A DNA stretch of 12,343 nucleotides from the NCBI GenBank assembly GCA_947378615.1, contig CANCKV010000032.1, positions 1-12,343 on the forward strand, given 5' to 3'. This document shows, one piece after another, positions 1 through 6,301 of this stretch (position 1 is its first letter; every line of letters begins with the position of its first letter). This DNA comes from Chitinophagaceae bacterium. Lineage in GTDB: Bacteria; Bacteroidota; Bacteroidia; Chitinophagales; Chitinophagaceae. A program made the translations under genes and the position numbers. The notes under the pieces were generated by a model, which did not search any database, was not told the origin of the DNA, and saw nothing but the letters and a program-made list of their open reading frames with translations.

Positions 1-113
1 AATGTCGGTACCGTAGTTGGAGCAAACACGAAGATTTGCTGTAACGTCGGTACCGTAGTAAGGGCAAACACGAAGATTTGCTGCAATGTCGGTACCGTAG
101 TTGGAGCAAACAC
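1..113. repeat. 42-bp tandem repeat array, truncated by the window edge
   Basis: There are two complete 42-bp units (starting at 1 and 43) and a third partial unit (85-113), followed by AT-rich DNA. The units differ at only a few positions. Each carries two nested palindromes: CGGTACCG (6-13, 48-55, 90-97) and an AGCAAA/TTTGCT inverted repeat with an 8-nt spacer (21-26 with 35-40; a 5-bp version at 64-68 with 77-81). There are no unique spacers, so it is not a CRISPR array. Since 42 is a multiple of 3, one forward frame and all three reverse frames stay open, which makes spurious repetitive ORFs likely. The forward open frame ends with a TAA at 166-168, overlapping the start of the next gene. 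The array probably continues to the left. I read it as a non-coding structured repeat, but a repetitive protein C-terminus cannot be excluded. Confidence 0.9.
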
Positions 114-157
114 AATTTTTGGGTTAAATTATTTATTAATCAAATTAAAAAACGAAA

Positions 158-1120
158 ATGGACATTAAACCTTGGAAGTTTACAGACGATCAATTTGAAA
201 TTGAAACACGTGACAATGTAAAAAAAGCTATTATATTAAGTACATTTCATGATAGAAACCTAAGAGTATTATCCCTACAATATCCTGCATTATTGCCGCT
301 TTACACACGGTATCATGTGGTGCATTTGGCCTTTATTGCAGGTTATGACGCACATACAAGTTCTGGAGAAGTACAGCAAGGGGATAGAAAAACGGTTTCT
401 CAAAGTTTAAAGGCATCAAAATTATTACTCACCGAAGAATGGATTCCATCAATTTCGAAAATTTATAAGATTTCATCGCCTGAATATATGGCCATTTTTC
501 CCAATGGATTAAAGCCTTTCAACAGTGGAGGTATTGACAAAAAAATTAAGGCATTTAATATTCTGAGTCTTAATATTGGAGCAGATCCGGCACTTGCCAC
601 TATTAAAACAGTCATTGACAGTACTTATACAGCCTTACTTTTGACAAGGACAGGTCAGAATGATGCAAAAACGAATACTGCTTCGAGTAGTGCCTTGTTG
701 GAACCGCTTCGTTTCGCAGCAATGAAGATGATGTATCGTAATCTTGGCAATATCATGGACAATTTTTGTGATACAGTTGCAGTGATGTGTGCGCTTGTTT
801 TTGACTTAGTGACTCTACGTGAAAGTGCTCAAAAGGTTTATAGGGGAAATATACTTCGAATGGCATCCAAAAATATTTTGTCGCATACATTTTTGGCCGA
901 TGATGAATTTGCCATTAAGATTATCGGTACTGGTTCTTACAAGTTTAATTTATCCTCTACTGCTACAGGCGTTGATAATACTGAAGTAGAAGTATTTGCG
1001 AATATTAAGACAATTATCAAAATCTCTCAATTCGAAATGACCGATTATTCAAATTATCGTTTTCTCAATTTGGTAAGTAGTTCATCCGAGGCAGGAAGTT
1101 TTAGATTACAATTATTGTGA
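158..1120 (+). CDS. Uncharacterised 320-residue protein (helical N-terminal part, possible C-terminal beta domain)
   Basis: I do not recognise this family with confidence. There is no signal peptide or clear membrane segment, so a cytoplasmic protein is likely. Residues 1-230 look mainly helical: an N-terminal WKFTDDQFEIETRDNVKKAI stretch, then a long region rich in Ala, Leu and Met containing DNFCDTVAVMCALVFDLVTL at about 200-219. From about residue 240 the pattern changes to short alternating strands with GTGSYKFNLSSTATG and a final SSSSEAGSFRLQLL, which suggests a compact C-terminal beta-sandwich. The start is ATG 158 after an A-rich Bacteroidota-type leader with no Shine-Dalgarno. The gene stands alone, directly behind the 42-bp array and before a palindrome-bearing gap. 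Frame length and codon use look like a real gene. A structural, phage-derived or binding role is conceivable, but nothing in the sequence demonstrates one. Confidence 0.75.
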   Translation: MDIKPWKFTDDQFEIETRDNVKKAIILSTFHDRNLRVLSLQYPALLPLYTRYHVVHLAFIAGYDAHTSSGEVQQGDRKTVSQSLKASKLLLTEEWIPSISKIYKISSPEYMAIFPNGLKPFNSGGIDKKIKAFNILSLNIGADPALATIKTVIDSTYTALLLTRTGQNDAKTNTASSSALLEPLRFAAMKMMYRNLGNIMDNFCDTVAVMCALVFDLVTLRESAQKVYRGNILRMASKNILSHTFLADDEFAIKIIGTGSYKFNLSSTATGVDNTEVEVFANIKTIIKISQFEMTDYSNYRFLNLVSSSSEAGSFRLQLL

Positions 1121-1447
1121 GAAAAGGGAAAATATGAAAGGTAATAATTTGATATCGGTAAAGAAGGAACATTCTGCTTCAAAATGAAAGAATACGTTTG
1201 TTGTGTTTGGTAGAGACAAGGCATGCCTTGTCTCTACTAAATTACCTTGTCTATTTTTAATTTCCTTTTTCTATTCATATTCGCCTTGCCTCTACTAAAT
1301 CATCTTGTTTCTACAAATATCTCTTACTTATTGACACACTTCACTTTTGACAATTCTCATCCTTTCAAAAAAGAAAATGGATCTATTCATTTAGATAGAT
1401 AGCTTAATAAGAAATGAATACAGAATAAAAGCAAAGCGTTACGCTGC
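1121..1447. other. Intergenic gap, 158-1120 gene to trmB
   Basis: Apart from the palindrome and its echoes, I see no gene. A 17-codon frame (1134-1187) is too short to support. Close to trmB an odd-centred inverted repeat AGCGT-T-ACGCT (1435-1445) sits just upstream of the -7 box and could be an operator or chance. Confidence 0.6.
1210..1237. repeat. 28-bp perfect palindrome (GTAGAGACAAGGC arms), REP-like; possible terminator
   Basis: The sequence equals its own reverse complement across 28 bp (arms GTAGAGACAAGGCA and its complement), so an RNA copy would form a long GC-containing hairpin. Weaker echoes of the right arm (CCTTGTCTCTACTAAAT) follow at about 1244-1256, 1282-1300 and 1302-1315, so the gap holds a small decayed cluster. 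Palindromes with GTAGAGAC arms are, from general knowledge, common dispersed intergenic repeats in several phyla. It lies 90 bp after the upstream gene and may end its transcript, although no clean T-tract follows immediately. Confidence 0.85.
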
Positions 1448-1455
1448 TATATTTG
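1448..1455 (+). promoter_or_regulatory. Bacteroidota-type -7 box for trmB
   Basis: TATATTTG matches the TAnnTTTG -7 consensus of the Bacteroidota primary sigma factor and lies about 45 bp before the trmB ATG, which predicts a leader of about 40 nt. No convincing TTTG -33 element is seen at the usual spacing, so the call rests on the -7 box alone. Confidence 0.5.
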
Positions 1456-1500
1456 CACCCACATTTATATAGTAGGATAAACATTAATCAATGTTGAGTT

Positions 1501-2205
1501 ATGGGACATAAAAAGTTGGTGAGATTTGAGGCAATAAAGAGTTTTACAAATGTATTGGAATATCCTGAAGGGATGCAAGGGCAATGGTATCAACAATTTG
1601 AAAATACGAATCCTATCACTCTTGAACTTGCGTGTGGAAAGGGTGAGTATGCAGTGGGTTTAGGAAGAATGTATGACAACAGAAATTTTATTGGGGTGGA
1701 TGTGAAGGGAAACCGTATTTGGCGTGGGGCTGTGACGGCTATTGATGAAGGGCTCAACAATGTAGCCTTCCTACGTACGGAGATTGATAAGCTGCCTAAT
1801 TATTTTGCTCCAAACGAAATTAGCGAGATATGGATTACTTTTCCTGACCCTCAACTTCGCACCTCAAAGGCTAAAAAAAGATTGACTCATCCGAAGTTCT
1901 TGCGTCTTTATCAACAGTTTCTAAAGCATGACGCTATCATTCACCTGAAGACAGATAGTCCAGATTTATATCAATTTACTAAAGCGGTAGTCAACTTATT
2001 TGATTTGCCGTTGTTAAAAGATTTTGACGACGCATATCACCAACCAAATATTGGTGAGGAACTTCAGATAAAAACGTATTACGAAAGCCTAGATATCGCT
2101 AAAAGTAAGCGGGTACATTATCTGCAGTTTCAAATTAATAAGGAATTGCCTCTTGAAAAAGATGAGCAATTAAAAGAATTGATTAATGGAATTGAAACTG
2201 ATTGA
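1501..2205 (+). CDS. trmB: tRNA (guanine-N7-)-methyltransferase
   Basis: TrmB transfers a methyl group from S-adenosylmethionine to N7 of G46 in the variable loop of tRNAs, in the cytoplasm. The SAM-binding motif LELACGKGEY is at residues 41-50 and the acidic ribose-contact strand GVDVKGNRIW at 65-74. The substrate-binding segment WITFPDPQLRTSKAKKRLTH lies at 111-130, with FPDP followed by a basic run, and KTDSPDLY at 150-157. The 234-residue length is normal for the family. ATG 1501 gives the usual short basic N-terminus; an upstream ATG at 1491 is out of frame. The gene appears to be first in a two-gene unit, since its last 20 nt overlap the DUF5522 start. The FPDP segment is of the QLRTSKAKKR type rather than the PWPKKRHHKRR type of proteobacteria, which I take as a phylum-level variant. 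Confidence 0.95.
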   Translation: MGHKKLVRFEAIKSFTNVLEYPEGMQGQWYQQFENTNPITLELACGKGEYAVGLGRMYDNRNFIGVDVKGNRIWRGAVTAIDEGLNNVAFLRTEIDKLPNYFAPNEISEIWITFPDPQLRTSKAKKRLTHPKFLRLYQQFLKHDAIIHLKTDSPDLYQFTKAVVNLFDLPLLKDFDDAYHQPNIGEELQIKTYYESLDIAKSKRVHYLQFQINKELPLEKDEQLKELINGIETD

Positions 2206-2374
2206 GAACGAAGATTTTTATTATGGAGAATGTGGTTTTGTAGTACTCACCGAACAATGTCACTTAAAAAGAGGGTATTGCTGTGGCTATGGCTGCAGGC
2301 ATTGTCCTTATGAATATGAGTCTGTTCCCGAACCCAAAAAGAGCAGGGCAATCGAAGAGAGAGAGAAGTATTAG
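2186..2374 (+). CDS. DUF5522 small Cys-rich protein
   Basis: This 62-residue protein carries four Cys in its centre in the pattern HLKRGYCCGYGCRHCPYEYE (residues 27-46), preceded by a FVVLTEQCH strand. That GYCCG-GCRHCP core is the hallmark of DUF5522, a family of small proteins of unknown function. The Cys/His cluster suggests metal binding, probably zinc or iron-sulfur, but this is inferred from residues only. The charged C-terminal tail (KKSRAIEEREKY) is probably disordered. ATG 2186 lies inside trmB with a 20-nt overlap in another frame, so the two are probably translationally coupled. A role linked to tRNA or rRNA modification is a reasonable guess from position, not a demonstrated one. 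Confidence 0.88.
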   Translation: MELKLIENEDFYYGECGFVVLTEQCHLKRGYCCGYGCRHCPYEYESVPEPKKSRAIEEREKY

Positions 2375-2421
2375 GTTGTAGGTTGTAGGTAGAAGGCGGA
2401 AGGTGTAAGGTGTAAGGTATT
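2373..2421 (+). repeat. Degenerate heptamer tandem repeat, seven units
   Basis: Seven consecutive 7-bp units share the start AGG: AGGTTGT, AGGTTGT, AGGTAGA, AGGCGGA, AGGTGTA, AGGTGTA, AGGTATT. The array begins at the stop codon of the DUF5522 gene and runs directly into the large inverted repeat. Related fragments (TTAGGTTGTAAGTTAT near 2678-2692 and AGGTCATAAGTATT at 3158-3171) occur nearby. The strand is strongly purine/T versus C biased. Confidence 0.8.
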
Positions 2422-2669
2422 AATGCGAATCAAGGGTTGAAGTACCGTTAGGTACTAAATATTGGTAGTAAAATATTAAAATGAAGGCTTGAAGTGCCGT
2501 AGGTACGACATAATTTGCGTTTGAAACTATAAAAAGTATTTCTTTTGAGCATTTTAAAATGATATGTCGTCCCTACGGGACTTTAGGCAATTATTATTCA
2601 CCTGTTTCCTACCGATATTTCGTGCCTACGGCACTTATCCAAGCGTATTTCAACCCTTGATTCGCATTA
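2421..2669. repeat. 249-bp imperfect inverted repeat (two inverted copies of a dispersed intergenic repeat)
   Basis: The outermost 21 bp are perfect inverted repeats (2421-2441 and 2649-2669, TAATGCGAATCAAGGGTTGA and its complement). The complementarity continues imperfectly inward. The left arm has AAGTACCGTTAGGTACTAAATATTGGTAG against AAGTGCCGTAGGCACGAAATATCGGTAG read from the right arm. Further in, GTGCCGTAGGTACGACATA (2494-2512) faces TATGTCGTCCCTACGGGAC (2563-2581). About 50 nt of AT-rich loop separates arms of about 92 and 107 nt. A third copy of the right-arm repeat lies at 4765-4851. The element separates the trmB unit from the ATL gene and would also act as a terminator-like RNA structure. 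No ORF is inside. Confidence 0.85.
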
Positions 2670-2753
2670 TTAAGTATTAGGTTGTAAGTTATGATTTCTA
2701 TAGTGCCCTTTGTTTTCCCTTGTTTCCTTTGTGGTAAAATAAAAATATAACCC

Positions 2754-3128
2754 TTGGCAAAAAAAGAAAAGTCTTCACAAAAGCTTCCGTCTATACTTCC
2801 GAGTGGAGGGAAAGAATCCTCATTTTTTGAGCAGGTTTATCAAGTGGCACGACAAATTCCTCTAGGCAGGGTAACTACTTATGGAGATATTGCAGCCTAT
2901 TTAGGAGCTAAAAAGAGTGCTCGAATGGTTGGATGGGCAATGAATGGTGCGCATACACAAGAAATACCTGTACCTGCACAAAGGGTAGTAAACAGAAATG
3001 GCATGCTAAGCGGAAAAGCACACTTTGCAACTCCTACTTTAATGCAAGAACTATTAGAAAGTGAAGGAATTACAATAGAAAATGATACGGTTCTTGATTT
3101 TAAGAATAAACTTTGGAAACCCGAATGA
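2754..3128 (+). CDS. MGMT-family alkyltransferase-like DNA-binding protein (ATL), catalytic Cys absent
   Basis: The 124-residue protein is the C-terminal DNA-binding domain of O6-alkylguanine-DNA alkyltransferases. It shows the helix-turn-helix entry GRVTTYGDIAAYLG (38-51), with Tyr43 at the base-flipping position and RMVGWAMN (57-64) supplying the arginine-finger region. The active-site PCHRV motif is PAQRV here (74-78), so the alkyl-accepting Cys is Ala75 and the usual His is Gln76. It therefore cannot transfer alkyl groups and should act as a lesion sensor, as ATL proteins do by flipping O6-alkylguanine and recruiting nucleotide excision repair. The start must be TTG 2754 or later, because a TAA lies at 2748-2750 in frame and there is no ATG before residue 58. 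The basic, Ser-rich leader of about 20 residues is probably flexible. It converges with the hydrolase gene on the other strand. Confidence 0.9.
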   Translation: MAKKEKSSQKLPSILPSGGKESSFFEQVYQVARQIPLGRVTTYGDIAAYLGAKKSARMVGWAMNGAHTQEIPVPAQRVVNRNGMLSGKAHFATPTLMQELLESEGITIENDTVLDFKNKLWKPE

Positions 3129-3230
3129 GGATACGGATAAAGTCTTACTAGTGTTGTAGGTCATAAGTATTATTTATGAAAATGTATTTCAGTACAATAT
3201 CTCACTTGCTAAAATGATTTTCAAAATATC

Positions 3231-3272
3231 TCATAAATAAAAAAGTCAAGGATACCGCCTACACTCTTGACT
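3231..3272 (-). terminator. Rho-independent terminator of the hydrolase gene
   Basis: On the - strand, a 7-bp stem AGTCAAG/CTTGACT (3272-3266 with 3250-3244) is followed directly by a T-rich run (TTTTTTATTTATGA, 3244-3231). It lies about 35 bp beyond the hydrolase stop codon. A TATTTATGA/TCATAAATA pair (3171-3179 with 3231-3239) may give some structure for the convergent ATL transcript. Confidence 0.65.
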
Positions 3273-3306
3273 AGTAATCTAAATTGTAAACATTCATGAC
3301 ATGCAA

Positions 3307-4167
3307 TTACATCACTTCTTTCAAAAAGACTTCAATCACCTCGCCAATTTCTTTATTTTTCCCATTAAGTCCATGCCCTCCGCCTGGAATGGTGATTAAT
3401 TGATTCTTGACGCCCTCTTCATCTAACTTTTTATGCAATTCAACCGATTGTAAATAAGGAACTATTTTATCGGCATCACCATGAATAATTAATACAGGAG
3501 GACTTGTTTTTTTAACATAATAAATTGGCGAAACAGATGCCAACAGATTTTTATTTCCAATATAATCTCCAAGCCATAAAGCAGCAGACTTATTTCGTTC
3601 AACGCCAGAAACCGTTAAATCAGTGGGTCCGTATTTGTCAATTATAGCTTTTATGGTAAAGTTTTCGATATGCTTAAAATTGCCATCGAAACGATGATCT
3701 TTTTGAAGTAATCCCGCCATTAATGCCAAATGTGCACCTGCACTAGCACCCATTATGACAATCTTATCAGGATTTATATTAAACGTTTTTGCATGTTCTA
3801 CAACATATAGTATTGCAGCACGTACATCTTCAATTGCTGCAGGTGCGGGTGCAACGTCAGATAATCTATAATCAATATTTGCCACTGCAAATCCATTATT
3901 AAAGAAACTACCGAAACCTCCTTGATCCTCTTTTGCTCCTACTCTCCATCCTCCCCCATGTATATTAAATACAATTGGAGTAGGTTTACTAGCAGTTGGA
4001 TTGTAAAAGATATCCTCCTTACCTCTCCAATCGCTAACTGTTGAATAGACTTCATCCATTTTAGCAAGATATCCTGCAGGGAAAGTTACCTTAAAATATT
4101 CTGCGGGGGTTTGAGCAAAGAGTTTTCCTATCAATAACAACAAGAAAACGAAGAGAATCTTTTTCAT
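3307..4167 (-). CDS. Secreted alpha/beta-hydrolase (HSL/esterase-lipase type)
   Basis: The 286-residue protein starts with a signal peptide (MKKILFVFLLLLIGKLFA, probable cleavage near 18/19), so it should act in the periplasm or outside. The fold markers are in order: oxyanion-hole motif HGGGW (70-74), NIDYRLS (97-103), nucleophile elbow GASAG (140-144, Ser142), acidic residue Asp233 in HGDADKIVP, and His265 in PGGGHGLNG. The complete triad plus HGGG points to an active carboxylesterase of the hormone-sensitive-lipase/BD-FAE-like group; arylesterase or feruloyl/acetylxylan activity cannot be told from sequence. Length is normal. ATG 4167 is the only start that gives a full signal peptide. The gene stands alone between a convergent ATL gene and a 775-bp repeat-rich gap, and has its own terminator. 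Confidence 0.9.
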   Translation of the reverse strand: MKKILFVFLLLLIGKLFAQTPAEYFKVTFPAGYLAKMDEVYSTVSDWRGKEDIFYNPTASKPTPIVFNIHGGGWRVGAKEDQGGFGSFFNNGFAVANIDYRLSDVAPAPAAIEDVRAAILYVVEHAKTFNINPDKIVIMGASAGAHLALMAGLLQKDHRFDGNFKHIENFTIKAIIDKYGPTDLTVSGVERNKSAALWLGDYIGNKNLLASVSPIYYVKKTSPPVLIIHGDADKIVPYLQSVELHKKLDEEGVKNQLITIPGGGHGLNGKNKEIGEVIEVFLKEVM

Positions 4168-4245
4168 TTATTCTATTTTATCAAAAAATAATAATTAGAT
4201 GTATTCAAACTATGCAAAACAATCGCTTTTCATTTTATTAAGCAA

Positions 4246-4262
4246 CTAGTTTTGACTACTAG
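4246..4262. repeat. Short hairpin CTAGT(N7)ACTAG
   Basis: A 5-bp perfect inverted repeat (4246-4250 with 4258-4262) lies about 80 bp upstream of the hydrolase start on the - strand. It could be an operator for that gene or part of the repeat debris in this gap. Confidence 0.3.
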
Positions 4263-4337
4263 ACGTATAATAATTTTTCTGCTTAATTAGGTTAGTTTCA
4301 TTACGAACTTCGACGAAAAACTAAAGAACGATTCTCT

Positions 4338-4476
4338 GGTTGAGCTCGTCAAAACCGAGTTAAATTAAGGTTCCTCCTTTCTTATGCAGTCTTCGAAAGG
4401 CTGCAAATGACATCTTTTAAAATGTAAAGTACTCTTCGAAAATTAACCTGTCAGACTGAGGCTCTCGAAGTCGGTT
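4338..4476. repeat. Cluster of dispersed-repeat fragments with TTCGA hairpins
   Basis: Three elements lie close together. GGTTGAGCTCGTCAAAACC (4338-4356) resembles the widespread GGTTGAGC-type intergenic repeat. A hairpin at 4385-4405 pairs TGCAGTCTT with AAGGCTGCA around a CGA loop, allowing one T-G wobble. The stretch 4445-4476 contains CCTGTCAGACTGAGGCTCTC and is flanked by CTTCGA (4434-4439) and TCGAAG (4465-4470) arms. Nothing here codes for protein. This kind of repeat is familiar from many genomes of the phylum, judged from memory. Confidence 0.6.
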
Positions 4477-4586
4477 TGAAATATTAGACAATCTTGCAGA
4501 TCGATAAACTGCTAATGCATCTTTTTTGAAAAATGTGTAATTGCATTTAAAAGACGAAGAAATTAGCTATTTTGTTTTACTTTAGC

Positions 4587-4655
4587 TGTCATCCCGTAGG
4601 GATCTAACCAAAATTAAACAACTGTTTATTGTGTTAGAGATCCCTGCGGGATGAC
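4587..4655. repeat. Inverted pair of TGTCATCCCGTAGGGAT repeats
   Basis: TGTCATCCCGTAGGGATCTA (4587-4606) faces its near-complement TAGAGATCCCTGCGGGATGACA (4634-4655) across a loop of about 27 nt. The arms of about 20 bp carry one transition and a 2-nt insertion. Each arm also holds an ATCCC-nnn-GGGAT palindrome, so two alternative hairpins can form. It lies in the gap downstream of rodA on the - strand and could help end the mrdA-rodA transcript, though it is about 290 bp away from the rodA stop. Confidence 0.8.
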
Positions 4656-4764
4656 ATTCGAGAAACCTTTTTTTGTTGTAAATACTTTCATTTCAAAAAA
4701 CTTGAGAACCTCTAATTAATGCCTCAACATTACAGACATTCCTTAACTTAACTACATTGTAAAA

Positions 4765-4851
4765 ACGGGACTTTAGCCAATTCTAACATTTATCCCTACA
4801 AATCTACCTACGGTACTTATCCACGCTTATTTCAACCCTTTATTCGCATTA
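4765..4851 (+). repeat. Third copy of the intergenic repeat found in the 2421-2669 element
   Basis: It aligns in order with the right arm of the 2421-2669 inverted repeat. Shared blocks are ACGGGACTTTAG-CAATT, CTACGG-ACTTATCCA-GC, and ATTTCAACCCTT-ATTCGCATTA. The middle part is shorter by several bases. Just outside it, AATACTTATGACCT (4858-4871) is the exact complement of AGGTCATAAGTATT at 3158-3171, so a short flanking motif is shared as well. Single copy here, in contrast to the paired copies upstream. Confidence 0.75.
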
Positions 4852-4942
4852 GAACTCAATACTTATGACCTAATTCTTACAACCAAATCAACCAAAAACA
4901 CTAACAACTAATTACTACAATTAACCACTAATAACTTAAAGG

Positions 4943-6295
4943 CTATCGCAATACCATTTGTCTATCCGCATCAAGACGTACCAAAATAAATAACAATATA
5001 GTGAAACTTAATAATGATGACCCACCATAACTAATAAGTGGAAGGGTAATGCCAATAATAGGGAATAGTCCAATAGTCATACACACATTCACCACTATAT
5101 GAAAAAACAAGATACTTGCTACACAATAGGCATAAACTCGGCTAAAGGTACTTCGTTGTTTCTCTGCTAAATTAATTATCCGTAGCAATAAGAATAAATA
5201 GATTGCCAAAAAAACAAAACATCCGGCTAAACCAAATGCCTCACCAATACTCGTAAATATAAAGTCGGTATGTTGTTCTGGAACATACTTTCCTCTTGTT
5301 TGTGTGCCTTTCAGAAACCCCTTGCCAATTAATCCTCCCGATCCAATAGCAATTTTGCTTTGGCGTACATTGTAATCATCGGGTTTCTTAGCAGCCTTTT
5401 CTTTGTCTGAAACCCTCCTCATTGCACTCTTGTTTTGACTACAATCATAGTCCTTTCCAACCATGCTGAATATGCGGGTACTTTGGTAACATTGGAACAC
5501 GTTATTAAAGATATATGGCACAGCAAACCGTTGAACACTCACACAAATTGCCCAAATTGCAATGATAGTAACCAATAGATTCTTATTGCGTTTTCGTATT
5601 CTTTTGGTAAAATAGATGGTTGCAGCTGCAATAATGGTTAATGCTATCGCCAAAGTATTTGGTTCTAAAATCAGGGTGGCAATCACTAATGCAGCGAAGG
5701 AAAATCCAAAAATCAACAATGCAGGTGGCAATCCCTCTCTGTACATGACAATAAAGAAAGAAAAGTAAACTAAGGCCAAACCTGTTTCATTTTGAAAAAT
5801 GGAAAGAATAGCAGGCGAAAGCGCAATACAGCCTCCAATTATCTGCGAACGAAGTTTTGAGAAGTCAGTTTCCTGTCGTGATAGGAACTTTGCTAGTGCT
5901 AATGATGTGAATATCTTACAAATTTCGGCAGGTTGCAAATTAAATCCTCCCCCTAAAGGAATCCAACTTTTTGAGCCATTGATGCTTTTACCAATTACAA
6001 ATGTTGCCAACATGAGCAGAATACCAAAGGCGTACATCATATTGGCAAAGGCTGTGAAGAGTTTACTGTCTGCTAATAAAATAAACATTGCCATCACGAT
6101 ACACAAAAAAGTAAACATTAATTGCTTACTATAATTTGTTTTTCCTGCAATAAAAGTCTGAAAGACATTGATACCAGGCTTATATTCAACCATGAAAATA
6201 CATAAGATACCAATTGCGACTAATAGGGCATATACCCATACCACTACCCAATCAATCCCTTGAGAAATTTTTGTATTGTTTCTTGAACTTGTCAT
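4943..6295 (-). CDS. rodA: Rod shape-determining protein RodA, SEDS peptidoglycan glycosyltransferase
   Basis: RodA polymerises lipid II into glycan strands in the inner membrane, paired with PBP2, during cell elongation. The 450 residues contain about ten hydrophobic segments and the SEDS landmarks: SWIPLGGGFNLQPAEICKI (110-128), QNETGLALVY (168-177, where many RodA have QPDTGSAL), RQSKIAIGSGGLIGKGFLKG (311-330), and VPEQHTDFIFTSIGEAFG (338-355), which contains the conserved catalytic-site Asp344. The ending GITLPLISYGGSSLL is also canonical. A polar loop of about 50 residues (262-312, containing CSQNKSAMRRVSDKEKAAKK) precedes the catalytic block and makes the protein longer than the 370-residue E. 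coli form. Its ATG lies 6 nt past the mrdA stop, so the two are cotranscribed. The gene order mrdA-rodA matches the common elongasome pair. Confidence 0.95.
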   Translation of the reverse strand: MTSSRNNTKISQGIDWVVVWVYALLVAIGILCIFMVEYKPGINVFQTFIAGKTNYSKQLMFTFLCIVMAMFILLADSKLFTAFANMMYAFGILLMLATFVIGKSINGSKSWIPLGGGFNLQPAEICKIFTSLALAKFLSRQETDFSKLRSQIIGGCIALSPAILSIFQNETGLALVYFSFFIVMYREGLPPALLIFGFSFAALVIATLILEPNTLAIALTIIAAATIYFTKRIRKRNKNLLVTIIAIWAICVSVQRFAVPYIFNNVFQCYQSTRIFSMVGKDYDCSQNKSAMRRVSDKEKAAKKPDDYNVRQSKIAIGSGGLIGKGFLKGTQTRGKYVPEQHTDFIFTSIGEAFGLAGCFVFLAIYLFLLLRIINLAEKQRSTFSRVYAYCVASILFFHIVVNVCMTIGLFPIIGITLPLISYGGSSLLSFTILLFILVRLDADRQMVLR

Positions 6296-6301
6296 ATCGG
6301 G

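Noticed and set aside
1..113. CRISPR array
   Set aside because: Units are contiguous with no variable spacers and no cas gene is present.
1134..1187. 17-codon ORF after the 158-1120 gene
   Set aside because: Too short, no recognisable sequence and no supporting context.
4587..4655. Riboswitch or structured ncRNA
   Set aside because: It is a simple inverted pair of a dispersed CCCGTAGGGA repeat, with no gene start just downstream on either strand.
5799..6134. 111-codon + strand ORF inside rodA
   Set aside because: Antisense shadow of a well-supported membrane protein gene.
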